This document shows, piece by piece, positions 19,979-29,000 of a stretch of DNA of 64,000 bases. The stretch's first letter is position 1. The number at the start of each line of letters is the position of its first letter. This DNA is from an uncultured Kiritimatiellota bacterium (GTDB taxonomy: Bacteria > Verrucomicrobiota > Kiritimatiellia > RFP12 > DVOR01). The position numbers were made by a program, and so were the translations under genes. The notes beneath the pieces were generated by a model. That model was not told where the DNA came from. It worked only from the letters and a program-made list of their open reading frames with translations, and did not search any database. The stretch covers positions 62,001-126,000 of the forward strand of contig CALXMT010000001.1 in assembly GCA_944389545.1 (NCBI GenBank), read 5' to 3'.

Positions 19979-20965
19979 TCAAAGGCGCTTGAACGCGTCA
20001 AGCTCAAGCTCAAAGAGCAGGTCGTCGCGGCAAACGTCGGCGATAATCTCTTGGGCGAAGTCCGCCGGCAGCCCGTTTTCGGCGAGCCACTTCTGCCAAA
20101 TCGGGCGATACTCGGGGCGCTTGATATAGGCGATGGCACGGGTGGCGTGCTGGAGCCCCATCTGGCGCGTTCCGAGGATGGCCTTGACGACCTCCATTGT
20201 GAGGGCTATCTGCTTCTCCGGATCGCCGACATAGGCAGTCTCACCGCCGTAAGCAATGCTAGCCGTGCCGGAAATGAAGACGATGCACCCCTCGGGCGTC
20301 ACGATTTCCGCCGCGCGGCTAAAACTGCTGCGGTAGTCCAACGCCGAGCACTGAAGCGGAGATTCAAGCATGGCGCGGGTGACCGTAGACCCCAACTTCG
20401 GGCGCATGGCGATGGCGGCCGTGATGATGGCCGAGCCGGTGACGTTGGCGCTGCCGATGCCCGTGCTGGCAGGGACGAATCCACCAAAGATACCGCGGCT
20501 CTCGAAGAAGGCGTCGCGCACCCGGTTGAGCTCGTCATACCACTCCAACAGCTTGTCCATGTAAAGCCACGTGCGTACGACATCGTGGAAGGTGAAGCCT
20601 TGCTTCTTTAGGATGGACTCGATGTTCTCGAAGGCCGAAGCCGCTTGATTCGCGCGCGGGGCCGTGGGATCGCTCGGCCCCACACCCGCCAGCATCACGA
20701 ATTCCGCTTGGTCATCCTCGAAACGGGAACCAACGAGTTGCCCCTCATAAAAGATGGGCTCGACGGTGCCCTTGGAGACGAAGAGACGTTGCGCCACGGC
20801 GGGGCATCCCCCGGCGTTGGGATTGCAGAGCCAAAGCGCCGGGACCTCACCCGTCTGCGCGGCGGCAAGAGCATCGGGCGTGCCCCATCCGCATCGGGCG
20901 ATCTCGATACCACGCCCGGGGGCTTCAAGCGTGGGCCAGAGGGTTCCGTTGAGATTCGTCAGCAT
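19979..20965 (-). CDS. RidA/YjgF-fold protein, two-domain (chorismatase-like architecture)
   Basis: A 328-residue protein whose first half has an RidA-like core (FENIESILKKQGFTFHDVVRTWLYM) and whose second half has another RidA-like block (GCIVFISGTASIAYGGE, then VVKAILGTRQMGL). Two tandem YjgF folds also build the FkbO/Hyg5 chorismatases, but I cannot confirm chorismate chemistry. Imine or enamine hydrolysis is the alternative. It sits between the cytochrome gene (18 bp upstream) and the QueH fusion (30 bp downstream), all on the minus strand. Confidence 0.7.
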   Translation of the reverse strand: MLTNLNGTLWPTLEAPGRGIEIARCGWGTPDALAAAQTGEVPALWLCNPNAGGCPAVAQRLFVSKGTVEPIFYEGQLVGSRFEDDQAEFVMLAGVGPSDPTAPRANQAASAFENIESILKKQGFTFHDVVRTWLYMDKLLEWYDELNRVRDAFFESRGIFGGFVPASTGIGSANVTGSAIITAAIAMRPKLGSTVTRAMLESPLQCSALDYRSSFSRAAEIVTPEGCIVFISGTASIAYGGETAYVGDPEKQIALTMEVVKAILGTRQMGLQHATRAIAYIKRPEYRPIWQKWLAENGLPADFAQEIIADVCRDDLLFELELDAFKRL

Positions 20966-20983
20966 GGCGAGGCGTTCCTTCCG

Positions 20984-22870
20984 TCACAGAGAGAGAATGT
21001 AGAGCTCCAGGTCCTTGAGTTCCTGCTCGGTGAGATCATTGGTGACACCGTGCTGGTCGGCCTTGTTCCAATCCTTAAGGACGGCGAGCATGGAGGCCGC
21101 GCGGCCGTCATAAAGGTAAGGAGCGGTACGCCACACCTCATTGAGCGTCGGCACATCGAAGGTCTGCCCCAGTTCCTCGCCCGTACCCAGGCCAAGGTCG
21201 TAGATCTTGGACTTCGAGCCGTCCTCGGGGTCGACCGCGGCGGTGAAGTAGTGGTCAGGCATGTGGCAGCTGGCGCAGTCGGCCTTGTTGGGGTCCATGA
21301 AGATGGCCTTGCCACGCTCGATGGCCGCCTTGTTCTCCTCGCGGGCGTAGGGCGAGACGACGGGCTTCATGGCCATCACGTAGGCATCGACGCACTTGGC
21401 GTCCTCTTCCACGGCATCATAGAACTGGATGTGGTGGAAGCCCGCGCGGTTGCAGTGGAACATATCCTTGCGGATGCCGGTGATCATCGTGGGCGGCGTC
21501 CAACGGGAGAGGTAGAGGCTCTTGGTCTGCTTGGGATTGCCGATACCATCGTTCATCAAGTCCCAGTTCAGACCGTCCACGCGGCCATCGGGGTGACAAG
21601 AGGCGCAGCTCTGCCACAGCTGGAAGCACTTGGTGCCATCGTTGAAAAGCATCTCGCCGCGCAGGACGGGATCCTTCGAGAGGTCAATCAGCTCCCCGTT
21701 CAGAGGAATGGTCGTGGGCTTGACCACGCGGTCGGTGAAGGGGATTTCCACCAGCGCGTCCGCGAAGTAGCACACCACGTAGGCCTTGTCGTTGGTGGCG
21801 ACGATGCCGCGAGGGCCATCGGGCGTCACCGAGACGCGGAAGCGGATGCCGGAGAGGAAGGAGAGGTCGTTGTGCACATCGGCGGCGGAGAGCGTCACCT
21901 CGGTCACCTTGATACCGGCGGCGGCCTTGTCTAGGCGCTCGTGCATCTTGGCGCGGTCGATGACGTTCACATCGCGCGAGCCCGCATGGGCCACCACCAA
22001 CCATTTACCATCGGGAGAGACGCTGACGCCCCAAGGATTGGCCGCGCCCAGGTCCACGTCATCGAGCAACACGGTGTTCACATACTTGCCCGTCTCGCCA
22101 TTGAAGACCGAGAGGGCTGCGGTGTTCATCCAGCCGCGCTCCAACTGCGTGGTGGGGAGTTGGTAACGCGCCTGCGTGTGCGTCAGATAAATGAACTTGC
22201 CGTCGGGTGAGGCCGTGACAGCGCGCACGCCCGTCGAACCGTCAGGCAGGTGGATGTTGTCGATCACCTTGAAGGTCTCGGTGTCCACCACCGTGACCTT
22301 CGCGGCCACATAGCCCACCGGCTCGGCCGCATCGGTCGGAAGCAGGTTGATGACGAAGAGCAACTTGCCGTCCTTGCCCAGCGCGCAACCATTCGCCTCG
22401 CGCAACGCCGGCGCCGTCGCCAGAAGCTTCAGCGTCTTGGCATCGTACTTCTGCACGTTGTTGTCGAAACGGTTGCAGACGTAGACGTACTTTCCGTCCG
22501 GTGAGACGGTCGGCGTCATCGGGCAGTTGCCCGTCACCACGGAATCGCCGGCCTTATTGAAGAGACGTCCTTCATTGCCGTTGTCCGCGGTATAAAAGAG
22601 GTCCGAGCCATCCGGAGACATGGTCGCACCCGTCACCTGCAGGGTCGGGTTGTCTCCCAAGCCAAAGGTCCACCACGGCGCGATGTCGGCATCATACGAT
22701 GCCAACTCCTTGCCGGAAAAGTCGCGAATGGAGACCTTGCCAGCCCCCTTCTCACCAATGATCAACGCCTTCCCATCCGGGGTCAGGGAGATCGTTTCGG
22801 GCAACAGATACTCGGCTTGGAGCAACGAGGCCATCCCAAGCGCGCACGCAAACGTCAACAAACGCTTCAT
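20984..22870 (-). CDS. Periplasmic di-haem cytochrome c with YVTN-type beta-propeller
   Basis: A 628-residue exported protein. After a signal peptide (cut near LLQA) come repeated blades such as SPDGKYVYVCNRFDNNV and SPDGKFIYLTHTQ, the YVTN beta-propeller pattern. The C-terminal third contains two c-type haem motifs, CASCH at residues 422-426 and 532-536, in a MauG/cytochrome-c-peroxidase-like context. It probably transfers electrons or oxidises a substrate in the periplasm. I chose the ATG at 22870 because a GGAGG (22878-22882) lies seven bases upstream; an in-frame ATG at 22894 is less likely. Confidence 0.85.
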   Translation of the reverse strand: MKRLLTFACALGMASLLQAEYLLPETISLTPDGKALIIGEKGAGKVSIRDFSGKELASYDADIAPWWTFGLGDNPTLQVTGATMSPDGSDLFYTADNGNEGRLFNKAGDSVVTGNCPMTPTVSPDGKYVYVCNRFDNNVQKYDAKTLKLLATAPALREANGCALGKDGKLLFVINLLPTDAAEPVGYVAAKVTVVDTETFKVIDNIHLPDGSTGVRAVTASPDGKFIYLTHTQARYQLPTTQLERGWMNTAALSVFNGETGKYVNTVLLDDVDLGAANPWGVSVSPDGKWLVVAHAGSRDVNVIDRAKMHERLDKAAAGIKVTEVTLSAADVHNDLSFLSGIRFRVSVTPDGPRGIVATNDKAYVVCYFADALVEIPFTDRVVKPTTIPLNGELIDLSKDPVLRGEMLFNDGTKCFQLWQSCASCHPDGRVDGLNWDLMNDGIGNPKQTKSLYLSRWTPPTMITGIRKDMFHCNRAGFHHIQFYDAVEEDAKCVDAYVMAMKPVVSPYAREENKAAIERGKAIFMDPNKADCASCHMPDHYFTAAVDPEDGSKSKIYDLGLGTGEELGQTFDVPTLNEVWRTAPYLYDGRAASMLAVLKDWNKADQHGVTNDLTEQELKDLELYILSL

Positions 22871-23252
22871 CGCGAATCCTCCAACGGCTTTCATGACGAT
22901 AGTCTAGCACATCCATGCCATAAAACTCAACATTCCTTTCGCTTTTCTTCTCGCAGTACGGTTGTATACACCCCATTAAATTCACCTGTGATCTCCTCCG
23001 GGCAATCCGGACAATGGGTACCGTCTTCCCTGCCTCTGCCACGCTCCGTCCAAGCCCCCAGAGTGGGTGCTCACGGACCACTATAGGGTCTCGCCTTGGA
23101 CCACTATAGGGTCTCGACCCCGACCCTTATAGGGTCTCACCTCCGACCCCTATAGGGTCTCCGAGCCCCCCCCCTTAGGAGGATGTCCCAATAGCCTTCC
23201 CGGATTCTCTCTGCACCACACCCCTTCAAGTGGAATAAACCCTGTTGGCATA
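22871..23252. other. Gene-free region upstream of the cytochrome operon
   Basis: This interval between the cytochrome start and the end of the rsmE operon holds the first 23-bp palindromic array (23075-23166) and, at its right end, the rsmE terminator. No coding frame with a ribosome site is convincing. The promoter of the cytochrome operon should lie at about 22880-22980, which is visibly A+T-richer, but no clear hexamers were settled on. Confidence 0.5.
23075..23166. repeat. 23-bp palindromic tandem array 1 (4 units)
   Basis: Four units begin at 23075, 23098, 23121 and 23144, exactly 23 bp apart. Each has the near-palindromic core GACC-N-TATAGGGTC followed by a short variable linker. A C-rich tail, CCCCCCCCTTAGG, follows. 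Two further arrays of the same unit lie at 42462 and 54261. Confidence 0.9.
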
Positions 23253-23292
23253 ATACAAAAAGTCTGCAGAGCCATACGGCGTCTGCAGACTT
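23253..23292 (-). terminator. Rho-independent terminator after rsmE
   Basis: Read on the minus strand, an 11-bp stem AAGTCTGCAGA/TCTGCAGACTT (23260-23270 with 23282-23292) has an 11-base loop and is followed by TTTTTGTATTAT. Confidence 0.85.
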
Positions 23293-23340
23293 CTCATCTT
23301 TAAGCAAAGGGAATTTCGGAATAGCGCCTTGGGCAGGAAC

Positions 23341-24054
23341 TCAAGCCCGACGGAGTCTGTCGGCAATGACGGCGGGGAGGGCGACGGCGGCGGTGTCGGT
23401 GCGCAAGGGGCGCGGGCCCAACGAGATGGGCACAAAGCCATGGGTCGCAAAGTCCGCGTTCTCGGCCTCGCTCCAACCGCCGTCCGGACCGATGGCAATG
23501 ATGGGCGGCGCGGCACGGTCGAGCGCAGGGGCCGGCGCACCTTCGGGCGCGGGGTTCGCGATGAGGCGCGAGCCCGCCGTGGGAAGCGCGTCCCACAGGT
23601 CACGCAGTTTCGGGAAGAGACGCACACGCGGCACGGCCGTGGTCTTGCCCTGCATGAGGCCTTCCAAAAGGACGGGGCGGTACTCCTCCTCACGGAGCAG
23701 GTGCATATTGAAGTAGCTCTTCTCCACCTTCGCCGCGCCGACCAAAAAGAGGTCACGCACGCCAAGCGTGGCACTCTGGAAGAGAATTCGCCGCAATTGA
23801 CGCGGCCGCGTCAAGGCCAGAACCAAGTCATACCACGGCGGCTGGGCCTCGCCTTCCGGCGAAAAATCCACCGTCACGCCGTCCTCCCCCACTCCAACGA
23901 CAGTGAGCGTACCGATGGGACCGTCCGTCACCCCTGCTTGGAAGCGGTCGCCGGGCTCGGCATGAAGCACGGTACGCAGGTGGTTGGCGCGCACATCGGT
24001 CAGCGTGCACCGACCGGACGCGATTTCCTCGGGGGCAAGCAGAATCAAGTTCAT
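23341..24054 (-). CDS. rsmE: 16S rRNA (uracil-1498-N3)-methyltransferase RsmE
   Basis: RsmE methylates N3 of U1498 in the decoding centre of 16S rRNA. The N-terminal PUA-like part contains NHLRTVLHAEPGDRF; the SPOUT knot follows with IGPDGGWSEAEN, SLGPRPLRTDTAAV and the terminal AVIADRL. The 237-residue length fits. The ATG at 24054 overlaps the dapF stop as ATGA, so translation is coupled. It is the last gene of the minus-strand run that starts with the FHA regulator. Confidence 0.93.
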   Translation of the reverse strand: MNLILLAPEEIASGRCTLTDVRANHLRTVLHAEPGDRFQAGVTDGPIGTLTVVGVGEDGVTVDFSPEGEAQPPWYDLVLALTRPRQLRRILFQSATLGVRDLFLVGAAKVEKSYFNMHLLREEEYRPVLLEGLMQGKTTAVPRVRLFPKLRDLWDALPTAGSRLIANPAPEGAPAPALDRAAPPIIAIGPDGGWSEAENADFATHGFVPISLGPRPLRTDTAAVALPAVIADRLRRA

Positions 24055-24893
24055 TCGAGGTTGGCCAGATCGTTGCCGAGCAACGCGAGGTCGATGGTGC
24101 CTTGATAGACCTCTTTGACGGGACCGGTCAGCGTGAGACCGGTGCAATGGTTCGCGCGCCAATCGGCATCGACCGTCAGAATGAAGCCGCCACCCGTCCG
24201 AACGGCCATCGGCAAGGTGCCGGCGTGGGCCTCGACGGCAGTGACGGCGGCGGCCACCGCACCCGTGCCGCAGGCGCCGCTCTCGGCCTCCACGCCACGC
24301 TCATACGTGCGAATGGCAAGGTGATCGGCATCGCGCTGGGCCACAAAGTCGACGTTTACCCCCTCGGGCGCGAAGGCCGGGTGTAGACGGATAGACCGTC
24401 CCAATCCCACCACGTCCACGCCATCCAGCGAGTCCATGCGGATGACAAAGTGCGGCACGCCGGTGTTGATGTAGTCCCCCTCCACGGCACGGCCGTCCAC
24501 ATGGATGACCATCCCATAACTGCGCGCGGTCGCCTCCGGCATCCACACCTTCACATTGCAGGCATCTTGAATTTCCGCATCAAGCAACCCACACGAAGTC
24601 TCCATCGTCATGGAGCGCGGAGCCGCGCCGATTTTGTGGGCGAACCAGGCCGCACACCGCGCGCCGTTGCCGCACATGTCCACCTCGGTCCCGTCCGGAT
24701 TGAGGAAACGCATCCGGAAGTCCGCACGATTGGATTGCTGAATCAGGATGATACCCTCGCAGCCGACGCCCGTGCGCCGCGCCGCCAGCAAGCTCATCAG
24801 CACGTAGTCTTGCCAGGGCACCGTCCCCTCGCGGTCGTCGATCATCACGAAATCGTTCGCTGCGCCATGCATCTTGGTGAAGTGTAAAATCAT
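24051..24893 (-). CDS. dapF: Diaminopimelate epimerase DapF
   Basis: DapF converts LL- to meso-diaminopimelate for lysine and peptidoglycan synthesis. The two catalytic cysteines lie in MCGNGARCAAWF and ESGACGTGAVAAA. The N-terminal FTKMHGAANDFVMID is the family signature. The chosen ATG at 24893 has a GGAGGAG ribosome site at about 24898-24904, inside the end of ruvA. The protein has 280 residues. Confidence 0.96.
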   Translation of the reverse strand: MILHFTKMHGAANDFVMIDDREGTVPWQDYVLMSLLAARRTGVGCEGIILIQQSNRADFRMRFLNPDGTEVDMCGNGARCAAWFAHKIGAAPRSMTMETSCGLLDAEIQDACNVKVWMPEATARSYGMVIHVDGRAVEGDYINTGVPHFVIRMDSLDGVDVVGLGRSIRLHPAFAPEGVNVDFVAQRDADHLAIRTYERGVEAESGACGTGAVAAAVTAVEAHAGTLPMAVRTGGGFILTVDADWRANHCTGLTLTGPVKEVYQGTIDLALLGNDLANLE

Positions 24894-24904
24894 CGTTCTC
24901 CTCC

Positions 24905-25498
24905 TCACTTGCGGAGCGCCAATCGAATCAAGTCCTGCACCGAGGCCTTCGGGTCCTTTTCATAGGCCGCCTGGGCCATGGCCCGCGCGTCCTCGGCTTT
25001 GTTGCCCAACGCAACCAACGACAGGATGGCATCGCGCAAGGCGGGCGGCGCCTCTTCGGCCTCGCCGCCGCGCCCTGCCAAGGCTTCCAACGGATCCACC
25101 TTATCCTTCAGCTCCACGATGATGCGCTCGGCCGTCTTTTTGCCCACGCCGGAGATGGAGGAAAGGCGACGCACATCCCCCTCCGCGATGGCCGCGGCCA
25201 ACTCGCGCGGGGTGAGCCCGCTGAGCACGGCCAACGCCAGCTTCGGTCCGATGCCGGTGATGCCCAGCAGCGACTGAAAGAACTGCCGTTCCCGCGCCGT
25301 GGCGAAACCGAAGAGCGCCTCGTCATCCTCGCGGATCTGATGGAAAATCTTCAGCGTCACCGCCTCGCCGGTCGCCGGCAGACGGTCGAAGGTCGAGAGC
25401 GGCACCGTCACGCCATAGCCCACCCCGCCGCAATCGATGACGATTCCGGCCGGTGCCTTCTCCGCCAATGTCCCGCGCAGTTGCGTGATGTAACCCAT
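24905..25498 (-). CDS. ruvA: Holliday junction branch migration protein RuvA
   Basis: RuvA tetramers bind Holliday junctions and load the RuvB motor. An OB-fold N-terminus (MGYITQLRGTL, then GVGYGVTVP) is followed by two helix-hairpin-helix motifs (LLGITGIGPKLALAVLSG and LSSISGVGKKTAERIIVEL) and a C-terminal RuvB-binding domain. At 197 residues it is normal. It starts 9 bp after the FHA regulator; ruvB and ruvC are not in the window. Confidence 0.96.
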   Translation of the reverse strand: MGYITQLRGTLAEKAPAGIVIDCGGVGYGVTVPLSTFDRLPATGEAVTLKIFHQIREDDEALFGFATARERQFFQSLLGITGIGPKLALAVLSGLTPRELAAAIAEGDVRRLSSISGVGKKTAERIIVELKDKVDPLEALAGRGGEAEEAPPALRDAILSLVALGNKAEDARAMAQAAYEKDPKASVQDLIRLALRK

Positions 25499-25507
25499 GG
25501 CCCTGCC

Positions 25508-26818
25508 TCAGTCGCTGTTGCGCATGCCGTACTTACGGATCAACCGTTGCAGATAGGCCCGCTCGATGCCCGCGGAACGCGCCGATTGCGAGATGTTCTG
25601 CGCATTGCGCGCCAACAAATCGCTCAGGTACTTCCGCTCGAACTCCTCGATGAGGGCATTCTTCATGTCCTTGAAGGGTCTGTCCGCGGAGACTTGGAAG
25701 GCCTGGTTCTCGACCTCTTCCTCCGGCTCAAACTGGCCCTGCCCCTGCAGGAACGCGCCCAAGTCCGCCGGAATCCGTCCCAACGCCTCCAGTCGTTCCA
25801 CGAGCGACCGCAATTCTCGGATGTTCCCGGGCCAGTTGTAGCGACGCAGGAAAGCCAACGTCGAGGGCTGCTCGCACCACGCCCGCAACGACTCGCTCAC
25901 CTTCAGCCGCTCCGCGATGGAGCGCAACAGCAGAGGGATGTCGTCCCGGCGCCGACGCAACGCCGGCATCTCAATCACGATCACCGCCAACGCATAATAC
26001 AGCGGTTGGTAGAAGGAACCCGCCCGGGCCAAATCGCCCAGGTTCTCCTTTGCCGCCGCGATGAAACGCACATCCTTGCGCGTCTCCACCGCTCGCAGGA
26101 GCAACGGCTGCACGTCCGCCGGCATCCGCGCCAACGAATCCACGAAGAGCGTTCCCCCGCTCGCCAGCTCCAACGCGCCCTTGGTCTGACCATCGCCGAA
26201 GAGTTCCCGCTTCGCGGTCTCCAGTGAGTCGAAACCATTGCAGTCCAAGACGATGAAGGGCTTGTCGGCGCGGTCGGATTCCTCGTGGATGTCCCCCGCC
26301 AGTTCTTCCTTGCCCGTCCCGGATTCACCGAAGATGAGCACCGGGCTGTCGCTCGCCGCAGCCTGCTCGGCCAAGAGGAAGACATGCTTCATCAGCGGCG
26401 TCCGCCCGATGCTGTGGCCGAACTGCTCGCGCGCACTCATGGTCAGCTCCGGACGGTCTTGCACCGAAGGCACCACCAGGCGCGTCCGCCCCAACTGCAC
26501 CTCCGTGTTCGGCGCCAGCTTCGCGGACGACACTTTCACGCCCTCGATGCTCGTCCCGTTTGTCGAGCCGAGGTCGTTGATGGTCAGCGTCCCTCGCTCG
26601 TCGCAAACGATCTCGCAATGACGGCGCGACACCGTCGGATCCGCGATGGAGAGGTCGTTCGACAGACCGGAACCGATGGTGTAGGGGAACTTCGAGATCA
26701 CATATTCCCGCCCCTCCAACGGCCCCGCCGTCACCAGCAAACGCGGTTTCTGCCCCGCCCCGCCCGAAGGCGCCACGGTAGGCAACACAATGGTACGCGA
26801 TTCAGAATCCTTGCTCAT
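25508..26818 (-). CDS. FHA domain + degenerate sigma-54-activator-type AAA+ regulator
   Basis: An FHA phosphothreonine-binding domain (about residues 26-116, with GS..SND, SRRH and NDLGSTNG) precedes an enhancer-binding-protein AAA+ domain and a Fis-type helix-turn-helix C-terminus. Walker A GESGTGKE (164-171) and ELFG (205-208) are kept. The segment that should hold GAFTGA is missing, Walker B reads VDS (D227-S228) instead of DE, and the two arginine-finger positions are Tyr270 and Ala276. By comparison with PspF it should bind but not hydrolyse ATP, and should not remodel sigma-54 holoenzyme. The ATG at 26818 is chosen over one eight codons upstream. It leads ruvA-dapF-rsmE. Confidence 0.88.
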   Translation of the reverse strand: MSKDSESRTIVLPTVAPSGGAGQKPRLLVTAGPLEGREYVISKFPYTIGSGLSNDLSIADPTVSRRHCEIVCDERGTLTINDLGSTNGTSIEGVKVSSAKLAPNTEVQLGRTRLVVPSVQDRPELTMSAREQFGHSIGRTPLMKHVFLLAEQAAASDSPVLIFGESGTGKEELAGDIHEESDRADKPFIVLDCNGFDSLETAKRELFGDGQTKGALELASGGTLFVDSLARMPADVQPLLLRAVETRKDVRFIAAAKENLGDLARAGSFYQPLYYALAVIVIEMPALRRRRDDIPLLLRSIAERLKVSESLRAWCEQPSTLAFLRRYNWPGNIRELRSLVERLEALGRIPADLGAFLQGQGQFEPEEEVENQAFQVSADRPFKDMKNALIEEFERKYLSDLLARNAQNISQSARSAGIERAYLQRLIRKYGMRNSD

Positions 26819-26938
26819 ATAGGCGCTCGCTCCAAATTCCAACGCCGTTCATGATACCACATCCATCCCACCCCTGAAAACCCTCCCCACCCCATCGCCG
26901 TCGACCATGCCTACTGGACGCGCCCCCGTCCCTTCGAT

Positions 26939-27691
26939 TCAGAGAATGCGAATCAAAGGCCAAGGGAACGAGCCCTGCCCATCGAAGTTGAGGAGGCCCA
27001 CTTGCACGCCGGAGCCCTCCTTCGCGACATTGAAGAGACCGAACTGCACGCCATTGAGACGTGCAACCGAATTGTACGCGCCCACTTGTGCCCCTTGCAC
27101 TTCCTGCGCGAAATTGAGGCAGGCGAGTTGCCCACCGACAAGGGTGCCCGAACAGGTGTTGGCCACGAGCGCCGTCTCCGCGCCGACCAAACCGCATTCC
27201 GAAAAGTCCACCAGGAAGTTCGCCAACAACGCCCCACGCCATCCATAACCACCCACGCCGGCATTGACCAACCCCGCCACGCTGACGCCGGTCGTCGGCC
27301 CGGAAAACCCGGCCAACGCAGTGCATTGAAGGCCAAACACCGCCCGGTTCCCTCCCAACACCGAAACGTCAAAACCACGAACAACCGAGGTTGGCACAGA
27401 GATAAGCCGCATGCAGACACCGTCCACCCTCGCGGTCTGGGTCTCCAAACAGACGCCGCAGAGGGAAAGTCCCGTGAGCGCATAGTCCGGGATTGGCTCG
27501 CCGGAAGCGGCCTTCTCTCTCGTGTCGATCGCCATTGCCTCCAGACCGATGCGCCGATCCCATCGTTCGCCCCAGCCCGTCTGAACACCTCCTGCCTCGA
27601 CAACGGGCGCCAAACGCACGCATCCGGCGAGACTTATGCCAACCAAGACAAGCAGTACGCGTAAGACTAAACGCGCACAATAACGATTCAT
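26939..27691 (-). CDS. Lipoprotein with LA_2272-like surface repeats
   Basis: A 250-residue predicted lipoprotein. The signal peptide from the ATG at 27691 ends in ISLAGC. The mature part is glycine- and valine-rich with repeated units of the kind GVQxGLxN (VQGAQVGAYN, LNGVQFGLFN, GSGVQVGLLN), as in the LA_2272-type surface-repeat proteins of spirochaetes and other Gram-negatives. Such repeats suggest a beta-rich surface or outer-membrane-associated protein of unknown role. In-frame starts further upstream would spoil the signal peptide. It stands alone, about 120 bp before the FHA regulator. Confidence 0.72.
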   Translation of the reverse strand: MNRYCARLVLRVLLVLVGISLAGCVRLAPVVEAGGVQTGWGERWDRRIGLEAMAIDTREKAASGEPIPDYALTGLSLCGVCLETQTARVDGVCMRLISVPTSVVRGFDVSVLGGNRAVFGLQCTALAGFSGPTTGVSVAGLVNAGVGGYGWRGALLANFLVDFSECGLVGAETALVANTCSGTLVGGQLACLNFAQEVQGAQVGAYNSVARLNGVQFGLFNVAKEGSGVQVGLLNFDGQGSFPWPLIRIL

Positions 27692-28127
27692 AAACTGTCC
27701 AAAGTGCGGCGATTCCGTTGCGCACGCAAACCCAAACCTCATTCGCCTCTTTGTCATATTATGGCTCCGTCAATTCTTTCCTTATTGTAACACAAATTGT
27801 AACACAAAGAGTCATTCCGAAATCCGCGTTCCTCTATGGTATGACAGCCTCTATGGAACGCTTGTGGCGCATTGCACCGCGCGGCCTCCAGAAAATTCCC
27901 CAAGACCCCAAACACTCACTAATCTCACCAGCCTCAAAACAAGCTCCGAATACCAACAGAAGCATCCCTTTCTGCAGGTAAACCGCAGTCTTCAGGCAGG
28001 ATGAAAAACGACATAATTCCCTACATTTCGTGAACTCTTGCAACCGAGCAAAACAGGCGCCCGAAAGGCCCATGTCTCACGCCCCTGAAACACCTATCCT
28101 AGAGATTAGTAATTCATTAAATTTTGC
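27692..28127. other. Gene-free region before the ATP synthase operon
   Basis: About 430 bp between the divergent lipoprotein gene and the atp promoter. It is A+T-richer than its surroundings. I see no repeat unit, RNA gene or convincing small coding frame here. Confidence 0.5.
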
Positions 28128-28157
28128 TTGACGGACAGGGAATGAAAGCGGTATAGT
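28128..28157 (+). promoter_or_regulatory. Promoter of the atp operon
   Basis: TTGACG (28128-28133) and TATAGT (28152-28157) are separated by 18 bp, about 30 bp before the atpB start. This is a near-consensus housekeeping promoter. Confidence 0.75.
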
Positions 28158-28187
28158 TTGTTTCATCTTTTCACACGAGGACGTGGC

Positions 28188-28979
28188 ATGAAAGAACGCT
28201 TGGCCTACTTCCAGCAATATGTGGATCACCACGTGATGCACCACGAGGGGACCCCGGACGCGAGCACCTTCTCGGAGTGGATTTCCAATCTCGGTTTCCC
28301 TAAGTTGGCCATCTTCCACAACGACGTCGTGATGTTGTTGGTCGTTGTGTTGGTGTTGTGCTTGATTGCCTTCCTGGCGCGGCGGAAGATTGGCAAGGTG
28401 CCGAGCGGCTTCGGCCTGCTGATGGAAAAGTACGTCATCTTCATCCGCGATGAGATGGTGGAGCCGAACTTCGGCGGCAAGGGCTCCGGACGCGGCTTCA
28501 TTCCCTTCTTCTGCACGCTCTTCCTTTTTATCTTGGTGTCGAACCTGCTGGGGCTCATTCCCATCTTTTCCTGCGTCACGGGTAACATCAACGTGACCGG
28601 CGCACTTTCGCTTATCTTCTTCGGTGTGGCCTTGGTGGCAACGGTCTGGATGGGTGGCGCGCGCGGAACGCTCGCGGCCTTCCTGCCCGGCGGACTGCCT
28701 TGGCCGATGCGTCCGCTGATGTTTGTAATGGAGGTCATCTCCTTCTTCACGCGTACGGCGGCGCTGATGATCCGTCTCTTTGCCAATATGATGGGTGGGC
28801 ACATCATGCTCTACATCATGGCCGCCATGACGGCGATTGTGGGATGGTACGCCTTCCCCACCGTCCTCGTCGCCTCTTTGCTTTACTTCTTCGAGCTTTT
28901 CGTCGCTTGCCTCCAGGCCTATGTCTTTACGATGCTGGCGGCGGTCTTCATCGGGATGATGGTTCATCCCCAACACTGA
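28188..28979 (+). CDS. atpB: F-type ATP synthase subunit a
   Basis: Subunit a forms the ion half-channels facing the c-ring. About six hydrophobic segments are visible, and the essential arginine lies in TAALMIRLFANMMGGH near residue 200. The start is the ATG at 28188 (GAGG about ten bases before); an in-frame upstream ATG would lie right at the promoter's -10. It opens the operon atpB-E-F-H-A-G-D-C. No atpI precedes it. Confidence 0.96.
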   Translation: MKERLAYFQQYVDHHVMHHEGTPDASTFSEWISNLGFPKLAIFHNDVVMLLVVVLVLCLIAFLARRKIGKVPSGFGLLMEKYVIFIRDEMVEPNFGGKGSGRGFIPFFCTLFLFILVSNLLGLIPIFSCVTGNINVTGALSLIFFGVALVATVWMGGARGTLAAFLPGGLPWPMRPLMFVMEVISFFTRTAALMIRLFANMMGGHIMLYIMAAMTAIVGWYAFPTVLVASLLYFFELFVACLQAYVFTMLAAVFIGMMVHPQH

Positions 28980-29000
28980 CACAACAGAGAGGATACGAAC

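Noticed and set aside
23075-23166. CRISPR array
   Set aside because: The unit is repeated every 23 bp with only a few linker bases, so there are no unique spacers, and no cas gene is in the window. The same holds for 42462 and 54261.
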